From assembly GCF_013364275.1 (NCBI RefSeq), contig NZ_CP054932.1, positions 8,184,001 through 8,248,000 of the forward strand: DNA of 64,000 nt, in the 5' to 3' direction. The notes beneath the pieces were generated by a model, which was not told the DNA's origin, made no database searches, and saw only the letters and a program-made list of their open reading frames with translations. The stretch comes from Actinomadura sp. NAK00032. GTDB taxonomy: Bacteria > Actinomycetota > Actinomycetes > Streptosporangiales > Streptosporangiaceae. The stretch's first letter is position 1. Each line of letters starts with the position of its first letter. The translations under genes and the position numbers were made by a program. This document shows positions 1 through 8,364 of this stretch, piece by piece.

Positions 1-46
1 GCCCGCGCGGACGGGGCGGGCGGGTCCGGGCGGTGTGGGTGTGGGT

Positions 47-1291
47 TCATGCGGCCTGGGGCCAGGGTGGTGGGCGGCCGGGTTGGGGCAGGGTTCTGGT
101 TCCGGGTGGGTGGAGGCGGTAGGTGTAGCGGCCGTCGAGTGCTTTGGTGATGTGGAGGTGGTGGGGGTGGGTGTGTTTGTAGCGGTTGTGCCAGCCGCAG
201 GTGAGGGCGAGTTGGTCGATGTCGGTGGGGCTGCGGCCGAGGGCCCAGCCGTGGACGTGGTCGACCTCGCACAGCGTCCCGGGCACCTCGCATCCCGCGA
301 CGGCGCAGGTGGCGTACAGGGTTTCCAGGACCTGGCGTTGGGGAGCGGTGGCGAACCGGACCCGGTGGCCCAGGTAGAGCGGGGTGTTGCCGTTGCCGAG
401 TAGGAGGGGTGAGACTCCGGCGTTCAGGGCGATGCGGCGGGCTTGGGCGGCGGGGATCGGGGTGCCGTCGGTGAGACGGGCGGGGGTGGTGGCGCCGGTG
501 AGGGTGTCCAGGTCGCAGATGACGGTGACGCGGGTGGCCTTGTGCCCGCCCGACAGGACTGTGGTGAGTGCGGCGGCGGTGCGTTCGGACAGGTCGCGGT
601 GGTCGTCGGTTCCGGCGGGTTTGGCCAAGGGCGCGAGGGTGCCGTCGAAGATGGCGGCGTCTTCGGCGTTGAGCCAGCCCTTGATGTAGCGGCCGCCGTC
701 CAGGGAGCGGGTCGAGTCGATCCACGACCGCTCATACCCCCGCGCCACGTCTTCGGGGGCCTGCTCGGTGCCGTCCCGTTCGGCGATGACCTCACCGATC
801 CGCTTACCGAACGAGGCGACCTTCCCGGCGGAGAAGCCCTGGTCGACCATGCCCAGCAGGATCGTCTCGGCCCTGCCGCAGTCATCGTCATCGAGCCGGG
901 CCGTGGCGTCGGCGATGGTGGCGGCGTAGCCGTGGGAGAGGTGGCCGCCGGTCCAGCGCGCGGTGGTCTCGGGGACGCGGTCGCGGTGCCGGGCCAGCAT
1001 GAGGCGCTCCTTGGCGCGGGCTTCGCGCATGCCCAGGCGGGACCGCAGCCAGGAACGGGTGGAGGGGAAACCCCACCGCTGCACTTCGCGAGTCCGGTCG
1101 ACGGTGCCGATCAATCGCGACAGGGCGGCTTCATGCAGATCGGTGGCGGCGGCGAGGGTCTCGGTGAGGTCCATGCACACCGCCGCCGAATCGGGCGCAG
1201 CACGGGAGGCGAGTTCGGCGGCGATCGCCGATGCCGCGTCCACCAATTCCATGGTGGACGCGGCATCGAGATCGACCGCGATTGAACTCAT
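47..1291 (-). CDS. DUF222 / HNH endonuclease domain protein
   Basis: A 414-aa protein of the actinobacterial DUF222-HNH family (13E12-repeat type). The N-terminal two thirds is the helical DUF222 region. The C-terminus carries an HNH nuclease motif with two cysteines before it (CEVPGTLCEVDHVHGW, then LTCGWHNRYKH), giving the expected His-Asn-His metal site. Such genes are repeated in actinomycete genomes and are thought to be selfish or mobile endonucleases; their biological role is unsettled. The gene reads toward the left edge and is complete. The ATG at 1289-1291 has only a weak GGGGGT upstream. It is transcribed away from the adjacent IS element and palindromic element. Confidence 0.85.
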   Translation of the reverse strand: MSSIAVDLDAASTMELVDAASAIAAELASRAAPDSAAVCMDLTETLAAATDLHEAALSRLIGTVDRTREVQRWGFPSTRSWLRSRLGMREARAKERLMLARHRDRVPETTARWTGGHLSHGYAATIADATARLDDDDCGRAETILLGMVDQGFSAGKVASFGKRIGEVIAERDGTEQAPEDVARGYERSWIDSTRSLDGGRYIKGWLNAEDAAIFDGTLAPLAKPAGTDDHRDLSERTAAALTTVLSGGHKATRVTVICDLDTLTGATTPARLTDGTPIPAAQARRIALNAGVSPLLLGNGNTPLYLGHRVRFATAPQRQVLETLYATCAVAGCEVPGTLCEVDHVHGWALGRSPTDIDQLALTCGWHNRYKHTHPHHLHITKALDGRYTYRLHPPGTRTLPQPGRPPPWPQAA

Positions 1292-1554
1292 ACCCCCAAT
1301 GATATCCGGCCGGGCACCGCTTCACCCTTCAGGCCGAAATTCTTCCATGATTCTTTTCGGGTCTTGTCGATCAACGGGTATCCCGTTATTTACAAAGGCT
1401 CATTTCGGGCATTTCGATTTCGTTGGCCTGCCGGGTGTTGTCGTTGTGTGTTTCTGGTTGGTGGTTCTGGTTGGGGTGGGGGCGGCGCGTCGGGCAGAGG
1501 GCAGGCGGAGCCTGCCCGACGAAAGCTGCGCTCAGGGGCCGCAGAGGCTCGGAA

Positions 1555-1562
1555 GTCAAGGG
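1555..1562. repeat. Left target-site duplication of the IS4 element (GTCAAGGG)
   Basis: GTCAAGGG immediately precedes the left inverted repeat and is repeated at 3137-3144 immediately after the right one. It marks the 8-bp target duplication; one more matching base on each side overlaps the inverted repeat. Confidence 0.8.
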
Positions 1563-1684
1563 TCAATGCCACTTAGTTAGTGCTGGTGCGTCGGCTTCTT
1601 CACATATCCACAGGGTGGTTTGTGGATTAGTTCATTTTTGGGTTTTCGTGGACGTGGAAGTAGCGGTCGATCTACCGTGCGACG

Positions 1685-2938
1685 ATGGATGAGGCTGCTG
1701 CGCGTGGTTCGGGTTCGGCTGGTGTGCTGGTAGATCAGATCGGTATCGGGGTTTTGACGCGCTTGGTGCCGCGTGAGCTGGTGGATGAGGTGATCGCCGC
1801 TGCCGGACGCCGGGAAAAGCGGGTGCGGCTGCTGCCTGCGCGTGTCGTGGTCTATTTCGTCATGGCGATGACGTTGTTCCATGCGGACGCGTATGAGGAA
1901 GTGATACGTAAGCTGGTGCAGGGCCTGCGCGGGTTGCGGATCTGGCGGAACGAGTGGGTGGTGCCGTCGTCCGGTGCGTTGACCCAGGCACGTCGGCGGC
2001 TTGGGGCCGAGGTGATGCGTGATCTGTTCTTCCGTGTCGCGGTTCCCTGTGCCCGGCGGTCGACCCAGGGCGCGTGGCTGGGGCGGTGGCGGCTGATGGC
2101 CCTTGACGGCTTCGACATCGAAGTGCCCGACAGCGCCGCGAACGCCGAACGTTTCGGGTATGCGGGGAAGAAAAAGGACGAGAAAGGCGTGTTCCCCAAA
2201 GTGCTGGTGGTCGGGCTGGCCGAATGCGGCACCCACGCCATCGTCGGAGCTGAGTTCGGTGCGCAGCACGATACCGAGATCGCGCTGGCGACCCGGCTGC
2301 TGGGCTCGGGGATCGTGGCCGAGGACATGCTGGTCATCGGCGACCGGGGCATGTACAGCAACGAACATCTGCAACGGATCAGAGATGCTGGAGCGGACGC
2401 GTTGCTGCGCGCCAAGATCAATGTTCTGCTTCCGGTCATCAAATGGCTCCCCGATGGGTCTTATCTGTCATATTCGGCGAACCGCAGAGCCCGCACCGCC
2501 GCGTCCAAACGCTTGGCGGCCGGGACTATGGAACTGACCGAACTTCCCGGCCTGTACGTCCGGGTCGTGGAATATGAAGTGACCAACCGTGGAGAGGATG
2601 AACTGTTCACCCTCGTCACCACCATCCTTGACCCCCTGGACGCGCCCGCGACAGAACTCGCCGCCGCTTACCATGAGCGGTGGGAGATCGAAGCGGCCAT
2701 CGGCGAGATGAAAACGCACCAGAAGGGCGCCGGAGCGTTGTTGCGCTCGAAGTCACCCGAGATGGTCGAGCAGGAACTGTGGGGGATGCTGCTGACATAC
2801 TACGGCGTCCGGCACCTCATGGCCGAGGCCGCGGATCAAGCGGAATTGGATCCAGACCGGTTGTCGTTCATCCGCTCACTTCGCATCGTCCGCCGGCAGG
2901 TAGGAGGCCCGGCGGATTTTTCCCCCACCGCACCTTGA
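1685..2938 (+). CDS. IS4-family DDE transposase, C-terminus frameshifted
   Basis: A 417-aa reading frame with the IS4 layout. An N-terminal DUF4372-like helical region (about residues 15-125) is followed by the RNase H-like catalytic core. The first Asp lies in ALDGFDIEV, the second in VIGDRGMYS, and the Glu in YHERWEIEAAIGEMK, which fits the IS4 signature Y-x2-R-x3-E-x6-K exactly. The frame stops at 2938 just after a T5C5 run at 2917-2925, while the +1 frame continues open to TAA at 3120-3122 with a plausible transposase C-terminus. Either a single-base insertion inactivated the gene or the run supports frameshifting; I cannot tell which. Confidence 0.85.
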   Translation: MDEAAARGSGSAGVLVDQIGIGVLTRLVPRELVDEVIAAAGRREKRVRLLPARVVVYFVMAMTLFHADAYEEVIRKLVQGLRGLRIWRNEWVVPSSGALTQARRRLGAEVMRDLFFRVAVPCARRSTQGAWLGRWRLMALDGFDIEVPDSAANAERFGYAGKKKDEKGVFPKVLVVGLAECGTHAIVGAEFGAQHDTEIALATRLLGSGIVAEDMLVIGDRGMYSNEHLQRIRDAGADALLRAKINVLLPVIKWLPDGSYLSYSANRRARTAASKRLAAGTMELTELPGLYVRVVEYEVTNRGEDELFTLVTTILDPLDAPATELAAAYHERWEIEAAIGEMKTHQKGAGALLRSKSPEMVEQELWGMLLTYYGVRHLMAEAADQAELDPDRLSFIRSLRIVRRQVGGPADFSPTAP

Positions 2939-3122
2939 GCGCGCGACCGCCGACACCATCGCCGAGATAGTCGAACGACCGAACCCGCCACGGCGTCTAC
3001 GAAGCCATCCACGCGTTACCAAACGCCAGCGGTACACGTCCTACCGAGTCAAACGACCCGCAGACAGCTGCACCTATCACACGGAAGAACCCGCCATCAA
3101 GATTCTGGGTTCCGCAGCCTAA
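2934..3122 (+). pseudogene. Out-of-frame C-terminal part of the IS4 transposase
   Basis: In the frame shifted by +1 from the transposase, 62 codons are open (beginning LERATADTIAEIVERPNPPR) and end at a TAA that lies in the right inverted repeat. Arg/Lys-rich tails of this kind, ending in the terminal repeat, are usual in IS4-type elements. This is therefore the detached C-terminus of the upstream frame and not a separate gene. Fusion across the T/C run would give a protein of about 475 residues, a normal IS4 transposase length. Confidence 0.7.
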
Positions 3123-3136
3123 CTAAGTGGCATTGA

Positions 3137-3144
3137 GTCAAGGG
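3137..3144. repeat. Right target-site duplication of the IS4 element (GTCAAGGG)
   Basis: Exact copy of 1555-1562 abutting the right inverted repeat. Together they define the insertion point in the AAGTCAAGGG stem of the surrounding palindromic element. Confidence 0.8.
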
Positions 3145-3228
3145 GTGGGACGGAGTCCCATCGCGAAGCGACACCGAAGGCGCCCTTGACTTTGGAGGGG
3201 CGGCCCCGTACGCAGCGCCGCCCCCACC

Positions 3229-3886
3229 ACAATTCCACGAACACAGAACAGGCTATTCGGATCACTCCGGCGACACTAAGGTGCTTGCAGTGGTCGACGG
3301 GCCTGGCCCCTGACAAGAACGATCGCATGCCGGAACGGCACGCTCAGACTGCACCACTGACCCTTTTCACCAGTTCTGGCAGACGCCGATCAAAGCTTGA
3401 TCGCGACGGAGACATTCGGCGGGTAACGCAAAAAACCTGGTAGCGGGTCGACACCACGTTCGTCCCCGGCAAGACGGTCTGGTGCTTCAAGGGCCAGTGC
3501 AGCACCACCGACGATGCCCTCTCCGTCCTCGTCTTGCCCCACCCTCAACGTCTGGGTCCACCGCCGCACCTTCTACTGATGCTCCAACCCCCACCGCTAC
3601 CTCCGCCGCACCAACCTGGCCTACTAGCCCGTCATGCACAACTGAGGCGCCGACGGGGTGCGACCGCGGCTACCAGTTCCCGCCTTACTACTCGCCGTGC
3701 GGTCGGCGTTCGCGCATAAACAAACAGCCCGAACCTCCGGCGGCCTGGCGGGCGGCCCCGCCGCCGGAGCCGCTGTGTGGGTCTGGAAGCGCGTTGACCG
3801 CCGTCACCGGGGATCTCTCCCGATGGCGGCGGTCAGCGGCACGGCCGGTTCACCCGGCCGGGTCATGCCCGTGCTGATCGTTGAGA
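3229..3886. other. 658-bp region without an intact gene
   Basis: No reading frame here has a convincing start, ribosome site or family match. Part of it (about 3444-3660) looks like decayed coding sequence, listed separately. The rest, including 3229-3440 and 3720-3886, shows nothing I can assign. It lies between the mobile margin and the SapA-like gene. Confidence 0.5.
3444..3660 (+). pseudogene. Possible decayed coding remnant
   Basis: One frame reads VDTTFVPGKTVWCFKGQCST from about 3450. After a frame change near 3540 another frame reads LNVWVHRRTFY-stop-CSNPHRYLRRTNLAY-stop-PVMHN-stop-GADGV. Both segments have natural-looking composition, and all three stops (TGA, TAG, TGA) could derive from Trp TGG by one G-to-A change. 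I do not recognise the family. This is a suggestion of a dead gene and not a firm call. Confidence 0.25.
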
Positions 3887-4303
3887 TCAGCCGCAGTGCT
3901 CCCAGGCGCTGGTGAAGCCGAGGTCGCCCACCGAGCCGCCCCACTTGATGCAGGTGCCCTTGGCGTACAGGTAACGCGGGCCGGCGTAGTAGGCGTAAGT
4001 ACCGCAGTCATAGACGTACTTGCCGTCGCTTCGCCGCTGAAGGTCCGCACACAACTTGGCCTTCTTGCCCTGGTCAGAGGACTTCGTGATCGTCGTGACG
4101 CAGTTGTTCGACCCGTTGTAGAGAAGGTAGGTGGTGGCGGTGACGCTGCCGTAGATCGTCTTCTGGTCGATCACCGAGTAGCCGCTGCCGCACACACCGG
4201 CGGGCGAGTACGCGGCCGAGGCCGGGCCGCCGAGGGCGACCATTCCCGCGACCGCGCTCGCGGTGCCAACGGCGAGCGTTACCGCCTGCTTGAACTTGCG
4301 CAT
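3887..4303 (-). CDS. Secreted SapA-like (spore-associated protein A type) protein
   Basis: A 138-aa protein with a clear Sec signal (MRKFKQ, hydrophobic stretch, cleavage after GGPASA near residue 31). The mature part of about 107 aa contains six cysteines (VCGSGY, NNCVTT, KLCADL, YDCGTY, GTCIKW, EHCG), fitting three disulfides. The pattern CGSGY...YNGSNNCV...YYAGP...GTCIKWGG resembles Streptomyces spore-associated protein A, a small protein of the spore or aerial-hypha surface. I chose the ATG at 4301-4303 because AGAAGGAGCCCC precedes it; an ATG 11 codons upstream lacks this. The role is by family resemblance only. Confidence 0.75.
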   Translation of the reverse strand: MRKFKQAVTLAVGTASAVAGMVALGGPASAAYSPAGVCGSGYSVIDQKTIYGSVTATTYLLYNGSNNCVTTITKSSDQGKKAKLCADLQRRSDGKYVYDCGTYAYYAGPRYLYAKGTCIKWGGSVGDLGFTSAWEHCG

Positions 4304-4413
4304 GGGGCTCCTTCTGCCTGGTTCCGCGCGTGCCAATCAGCCGCATCGTGCGGTGATGTGCTGAACGCGAGGAGAGACCGTCGTTCGTGCGCGCTGCCGC
4401 GCATGATCACGTC

Positions 4414-4445
4414 CAGTACCGTACTGTCACTGATCGCTTCCGCAA
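4414..4445 (-). promoter_or_regulatory. Putative promoter with a small palindrome upstream of the SapA-like gene
   Basis: On the minus strand, TTGCGG (4440-4445) and TACGGT (4418-4423) are 16 nt apart, a fair sigma-70-type pair pointing at the gene that starts at 4303. The -10 lies inside the palindrome CAGTACCGTACTG (4414-4426), which could be an operator. The leader would be about 100 nt. Confidence 0.4.
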
Positions 4446-4500
4446 CAGACCGGTGTCGCTGAAGGCGCCGCTTCGCCCGTCAGGCGGCTCGCGGGAGCGG

Positions 4501-5901
4501 TCAGCTCTGTGGGCCGGCGGAGTTGGCGGCTCCCAGGGACGCCGCGGTCAGCCACGGCTCCAGTTCGCCGTCCGTGGTGAGGTCTGAGCGGTAGGCCATG
4601 ACGGTGACCAGGTAGCGGAAGTGCACCCGGTTGCGCGATTGGCGATAGTACTGGCGGCCCGGGATGAGGGGCCTGATGTCGGCTCCCTCAGGTTGGTGCC
4701 ATGTGGTGAGGTGCCAGCGCGCGGGGCCGTTGAGGTAGTCGTACATGGCCGTGGCCGTGGCGTCGTCCGGGAACGGGAAGAGCGAGACGGAGACCCGGAG
4801 GGGACGGCCGGTCGCGGCACGGGGAGCCTGCTCTTCGTAGAGCCCTGCCATCACCTGCGTGCAACCGTGGGCGGTGATCTCCTCGAACACCTCTTTGGCG
4901 GTGAGAGGGCCGTTGCCGGTGACCATCTGGCCGCACGGTCTGGCTCCGGCGCCCACGAGGGTGAACTCGACGCCCCTGTCATCGGTGAACCTGCGGGCGA
5001 GCAGGGCGTCCGCGGTGAAGGGGGTCGAATCGGTGTCGTGGTTGTTCCAGGACGCCGGGTCCAGGACGGGGCTGATGTCGGTGTAGTCGAACCGAGTGTT
5101 CTCAGGCGGCGGGACGGGACGGCCGGTGATCAGCATGTCCAGGACCTGGCGCGCGGTGGGACGCTCTGCCGGGTCCTTGGCCATGCACGCCAGGACGATG
5201 TCCAGGAGCGGCGCGGCCAGGTCGCCGGTCTCGGGCGAGCCGGTCAGGACTCGTTTGATACGTGCGGCCTGGGTGGGGCCGGCGAACGCCTCGCCTCCGG
5301 TCGCCGCGTAGATCATGACCGCTCCCCAGGCGAACAGGTCCGCCGACGGCCCCAGGGTCGTCCCCTCCAGTTGCTCGGGAGCCATGTAGCCGACGGTGCC
5401 GATCCGGGTGGCCGAGGAGGTGTCGGCGTCCAGCACGCGGGCGATGCCGAAGTCGATCACCCGCGGCCCGTCCGGGCCCAGCAGGATGTTGGCGGGCTTG
5501 AGGTCGCGGTGCACCACCCCGGCCGCGTGGACGGCGCTGAGCGCGGTGATGGTCTGCACCGCGAGGCGCTGCAGGTCACCGCCGGTACGGGGGCCATGCT
5601 CGCGCACCGCCTGTGTCAGCGTGGGGCCCTCGATGTACTCGGTGGCGATCCAGGGCCGGTCCGCCTCGGCGTCGGCGTCCAGGATCTCGGCCAGGCAGAA
5701 GCCCTGGACCCGGCGCGCGTTGACGAGTTCCTGGGCGAAGTAGCGGCGGACCCGGGGGTCGCCGGCCAGGTGCGGGTGCAGGAACTTCACCGCCGCGCGC
5801 CGTCCGGAGGCGTCCTGGCCCAGGTATACCGAGCCGAACCCGCCCGAGGCCAACTCTTGTACCAGGCGGAATCCACCCGCCCACTGTTCCGTCTCCGGCA
5901 A
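4501..5901 (-). CDS. Soluble Ser/Thr protein kinase with an uncharacterised C-terminal domain
   Basis: A 466-aa protein. Residues about 10-270 form a Hanks-type kinase: glycine loop LASGGFGSVYLG, the VAIK-type Lys in AAVKFLHPH, catalytic loop HRDLKPANILL and DFGIARV. The activation segment keeps GTVGYMAPEQL. The remaining ~190 residues have no transmembrane helix and no PASTA or WD40 repeats; they resemble a compact alpha/beta domain that I do not recognise. The protein should be cytosolic, unlike PknB-type receptors. It starts at TTG (5899-5901) with GGGAGCGG upstream and follows the guanylyltransferase gene by 50 bp on the same strand, so it may be the last gene of that operon and couple signalling to envelope synthesis. 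Confidence 0.88.
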   Translation of the reverse strand: MPETEQWAGGFRLVQELASGGFGSVYLGQDASGRRAAVKFLHPHLAGDPRVRRYFAQELVNARRVQGFCLAEILDADAEADRPWIATEYIEGPTLTQAVREHGPRTGGDLQRLAVQTITALSAVHAAGVVHRDLKPANILLGPDGPRVIDFGIARVLDADTSSATRIGTVGYMAPEQLEGTTLGPSADLFAWGAVMIYAATGGEAFAGPTQAARIKRVLTGSPETGDLAAPLLDIVLACMAKDPAERPTARQVLDMLITGRPVPPPENTRFDYTDISPVLDPASWNNHDTDSTPFTADALLARRFTDDRGVEFTLVGAGARPCGQMVTGNGPLTAKEVFEEITAHGCTQVMAGLYEEQAPRAATGRPLRVSVSLFPFPDDATATAMYDYLNGPARWHLTTWHQPEGADIRPLIPGRQYYRQSRNRVHFRYLVTVMAYRSDLTTDGELEPWLTAASLGAANSAGPQS

Positions 5902-5951
5902 GGCCGCTCCCGTCGTTCACCTGTTCCCGCTCAGTGCCCGCCCGGGGCTCC

Positions 5952-7019
5952 TCAGGTGTCGGTGGAGAAGCGGATGGCGGTCGGGGGGAGTTCTATGCCC
6001 GGCCAGACGCGGAGGCCGGGGCGCAGTTCGTTGCCCGGGCCCACGATCGCGGCGTCGCCCAGGACCACGCCGTCCAGGACGGCGCCGGGGCCGACTCGGG
6101 CGCCTCGGCTCAGGACGGAGTCGCGGACGGTGGCGCCCTCGGCGACGAAGGCGTCCTCCAGGAGGACGCTGCCGGTCACCGTGGCGCCCGACTCGATCAC
6201 GGCGTTGCGGCCCACCGTGGTGCCGCCGCGCACTACGGCGCCCTGGGCCACGCGGGCGCCGGTGAGGGTCAGGCGTTCGCCCGGGTCGCCGGGCATGGCG
6301 GGGGACGCGAGGGCGCCCAGGACGAGGTCACGGGAGCCCTGGACGAAGGCTTCGGGGGTCCCGACGTCCAGCCAGTAGGCCGACTCCACGTGGCCCATGA
6401 CCAGGGCGCCGGACGAGATCAGGGACGGGAACGTCTCGCGTTCGACGGAGACGACCTCGTCCTCGGGGATCGTGTCGATGGCGGAGCGGCGGAAGACGTA
6501 GCAGCCCGCGTTGATCTGGTTCGTCACCGGGTGCTGGGTCTTCTCCAGGAAGGCGGTGACGCGGCCGTCGGGGGAGGTAGGGACGCAGCCGAAGCGGGAC
6601 GGGTCGTCGACCTCGGTGAGGTGGAGGGTGACGGCGGCGCCGGCCTCCTCGTGCAGTTTCACCTGGGTGCGGACGTCGTGGCCGGAGAGGATGTCGCCGT
6701 TCAGGATGAGGACGGGGTCGTCCGGGCCGCAGGTCAGCGCGCGCGCCGCGTTGCGGATGGCGCCGCCGGTGCCGAGCGGCTCGCGCTCGCTGACGTAGGC
6801 GAGGTCGACGCCGTAGGCGTGGTCGCCGAAGGCCGCCTCGAACATCTCGGCCCGGTAGGACGTCGCGAAGACGATCCGCTCGACGCCCGACGCGTGGGCC
6901 CGGGCCAGCTGGTGGGCCAGGAACGCGACCCCTGCGGTGGGGAGCAGGGGTTTCGGGGTGGAGATCGTCAGCGGGCGCAGGCGGGTGCCCTGGCCGCCCA
7001 CCAGGAGGATCGCTTCCAC
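5952..7019 (-). CDS. manB: Mannose-1-phosphate guanylyltransferase (ManB/RmlA2 type)
   Basis: A 355-aa NDP-sugar pyrophosphorylase. The N-terminal nucleotidyltransferase domain begins ILLVGGQGTRLRPLT with TPKPLLP and has NGDILSG as the metal/nucleotide site. The features PLGTGGAI, FGCVPT, FLEKT, QINAGCYVF and SVERETFP follow the order I recall for the mycobacterial GDP-mannose enzyme. The C-terminal ~100 residues are left-handed beta-helix hexapeptide repeats. The product would be GDP-mannose for glycolipid or glycopolymer mannosylation. GTG start (7017-7019) with GAAAGGA upstream. The GT4 gene ends 31 bp upstream on the same strand. Nucleotide specificity is by similarity. Confidence 0.85.
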   Translation of the reverse strand: MEAILLVGGQGTRLRPLTISTPKPLLPTAGVAFLAHQLARAHASGVERIVFATSYRAEMFEAAFGDHAYGVDLAYVSEREPLGTGGAIRNAARALTCGPDDPVLILNGDILSGHDVRTQVKLHEEAGAAVTLHLTEVDDPSRFGCVPTSPDGRVTAFLEKTQHPVTNQINAGCYVFRRSAIDTIPEDEVVSVERETFPSLISSGALVMGHVESAYWLDVGTPEAFVQGSRDLVLGALASPAMPGDPGERLTLTGARVAQGAVVRGGTTVGRNAVIESGATVTGSVLLEDAFVAEGATVRDSVLSRGARVGPGAVLDGVVLGDAAIVGPGNELRPGLRVWPGIELPPTAIRFSTDT

Positions 7020-7050
7020 TCGGTTCCTTTCTCCGGGTTGAGGAGAGAGC

Positions 7051-8214
7051 CTAGTGGGTGCGTGTGGCGGTGTATTGGGCGACTGCGCGCTGGTATGAGG
7101 CCATGTGGGCGGTTGCGGAGGCCGCCCAGGAGAACTCCTGCGCGCGGGCGTGCGCGGCCTCGGCCAGGTCGGTGCGGCGGGACGGGTCGTCGATGAGGGC
7201 GGTCAGGGCCGAGGCGATGCCGGGGGCGTCGGGCTCGGTGTAGGCGACCGCGTCGCCGCCGACCTCGGGCAGCGGGCCGCGGTGGGTGGTGAGGACGGGC
7301 GCCCCGCACGCCATCGCCTCGAGGACGGGCAGGCCGAACCCCTCGCCGCGGCTCGGCAGCGCGACGACGAGGGCGCCGCCGAAGAAGCCCGGCAGGGACG
7401 GCCACGGCAGGTAGCCGGGGCGCAGCACGCGCAGGCCGAGCGGGACGGTGGCGAGGGCCGCGTCGACCTCGTCGTCCCAGCCGCCGCTGCCCGCGAGGAC
7501 GAGCGCGGGCGGGTCGTCGCGGCCGGCGCAGGCGCGGGCCCAGCCGCGGATCAGGTTCGGGACGTTCTTGCGCGGCTCCAGCGCCCCGAGGTAGGCGACG
7601 TACGGGCGGCCGTGCAGGCCGAGCCGGTCGGAGACCTGCTTGACCTCGGCCTCGGACGGGCGGTGGAACACCTCGTGGTCGACGCCGTGGTAGGCGACGT
7701 CGATGTGCGCCGGGTCGGCGCCGAGGACGCTGACCAACTCGTCGCGGGTCGCGCGGGACGGGACGATCAGCCGGGTCGCGCGGCGGGCGGCGCTGCGGGT
7801 CGCCGACTTGATGTAGGACGTGCGCACCGGGTCGTGCTGCTCGGGCTCGGCGAACAGGGTCACGTCGTGGATCGTCACGACGGTCGGCAGGGCCGCGCCC
7901 ACCGGCATCGTGTAGGTGGGCAGGTGGATGACGTCCGCGCCGACGCTCTCGGCGACGCGGGGCAGGCCCGACTGCTCCCAGGCGAGGCGGCTGGCGCGGT
8001 GCGCCAGCGTCGCGGGGCCGGCGACGACCCGGGCCCCCGGGACGAGGGCCTCATAGCGTTTCTCGTCCGCCCGCTGGCACGCGACGGCGAGGTCGGCGCC
8101 CTGCGCGTGCAGGGCGGTCAGGAGCCCGTCCACGTACCGGCCGAGCCCGCCGCGGTCGGCAGGCACGGCGGTGGCGTCGAGGAGAATTCGAGGCGCCACG
8201 GTCCACTCCCCCAT
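7051..8214 (-). CDS. GT4-family glycosyltransferase
   Basis: A 387-aa GT-B fold protein. The N-terminal acceptor domain has RGGLGRYVDGLL near residue 20. The C-terminal half has LGALEPRKNVPNLIRGW (start of the GT1/GT4 donor domain) and PSRGEGFGLPVLEAMACG, the E-x7-E donor-binding motif, followed by PVLTTHRGPLPEVGGDAV. It probably transfers mannose or a related sugar from a nucleotide donor in the cytosol. It lies directly before the GDP-mannose pyrophosphorylase gene (31 bp), which supports a GDP-mannose donor by association. No signal peptide or membrane helix. Confidence 0.85.
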   Translation of the reverse strand: MGEWTVAPRILLDATAVPADRGGLGRYVDGLLTALHAQGADLAVACQRADEKRYEALVPGARVVAGPATLAHRASRLAWEQSGLPRVAESVGADVIHLPTYTMPVGAALPTVVTIHDVTLFAEPEQHDPVRTSYIKSATRSAARRATRLIVPSRATRDELVSVLGADPAHIDVAYHGVDHEVFHRPSEAEVKQVSDRLGLHGRPYVAYLGALEPRKNVPNLIRGWARACAGRDDPPALVLAGSGGWDDEVDAALATVPLGLRVLRPGYLPWPSLPGFFGGALVVALPSRGEGFGLPVLEAMACGAPVLTTHRGPLPEVGGDAVAYTEPDAPGIASALTALIDDPSRRTDLAEAAHARAQEFSWAASATAHMASYQRAVAQYTATRTH

Positions 8215-8364
8215 CCAGCGCGGTGGCGTAGATCACTCTTTACGTTCCGAGCCTACGCCCGCCGGGCACTCGCTCGGGTGACCTCGTTCCACGCGATTCA
8301 CGATGGGCCCCTACCCGACCGCTACGTTTTATCTGCGGGGGCGGACCCCCACACCCCCCGGCAA

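Larger units (their letters stand above)
1563..3136 (+). mobile_element. IS4-family insertion sequence, 1574 bp
   Basis: The element is bounded by perfect 18-bp terminal inverted repeats, 1563-1580 and 3119-3136 (left end TCAATGCCACTTAGTTAG). It is flanked by the 8-bp direct repeat GTCAAGGG at 1555-1562 and 3137-3144. Intact ends and an exact duplication indicate a fairly recent insertion. It encodes one transposase with a DDE/YREK signature; the reading frame is broken near the 3' end, and the out-of-frame tail ends with TAA inside the right inverted repeat. Confidence 0.9.
1475..3228. repeat. 172-bp multi-stem palindromic element, split by an IS
   Basis: Removing the IS (1563-3136) and one copy of its target duplication joins 1475-1562 to 3145-3228, and the two arms pair over most of their length. 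The outer stem is 1475-1488 with 3215-3228 (14 bp, perfect). Next come 1525-1530 with 3211-3216, 1535-1542 (GGGGCCGC) with 3200-3207, and 1553-1562 (AAGTCAAGGG) with 3183-3192. Side hairpins lie at 1488-1497/1512-1521 (CGTCGGGCAG and its complement), 3146-3151/3155-3160 (TGGGAC, loop GGA) and 3161-3164/3168-3171 (TCGC, loop GAA). The branched shape suggests a structured RNA or a MITE-like repeat rather than a simple terminator. Function unknown. Confidence 0.7.

Noticed and set aside
4621..6378. Open plus-strand frame of 585 codons opposite the kinase and manB genes
   Set aside because: Composition is that of a shadow frame, it has no ribosome site, and it spans two well-supported genes on the other strand.
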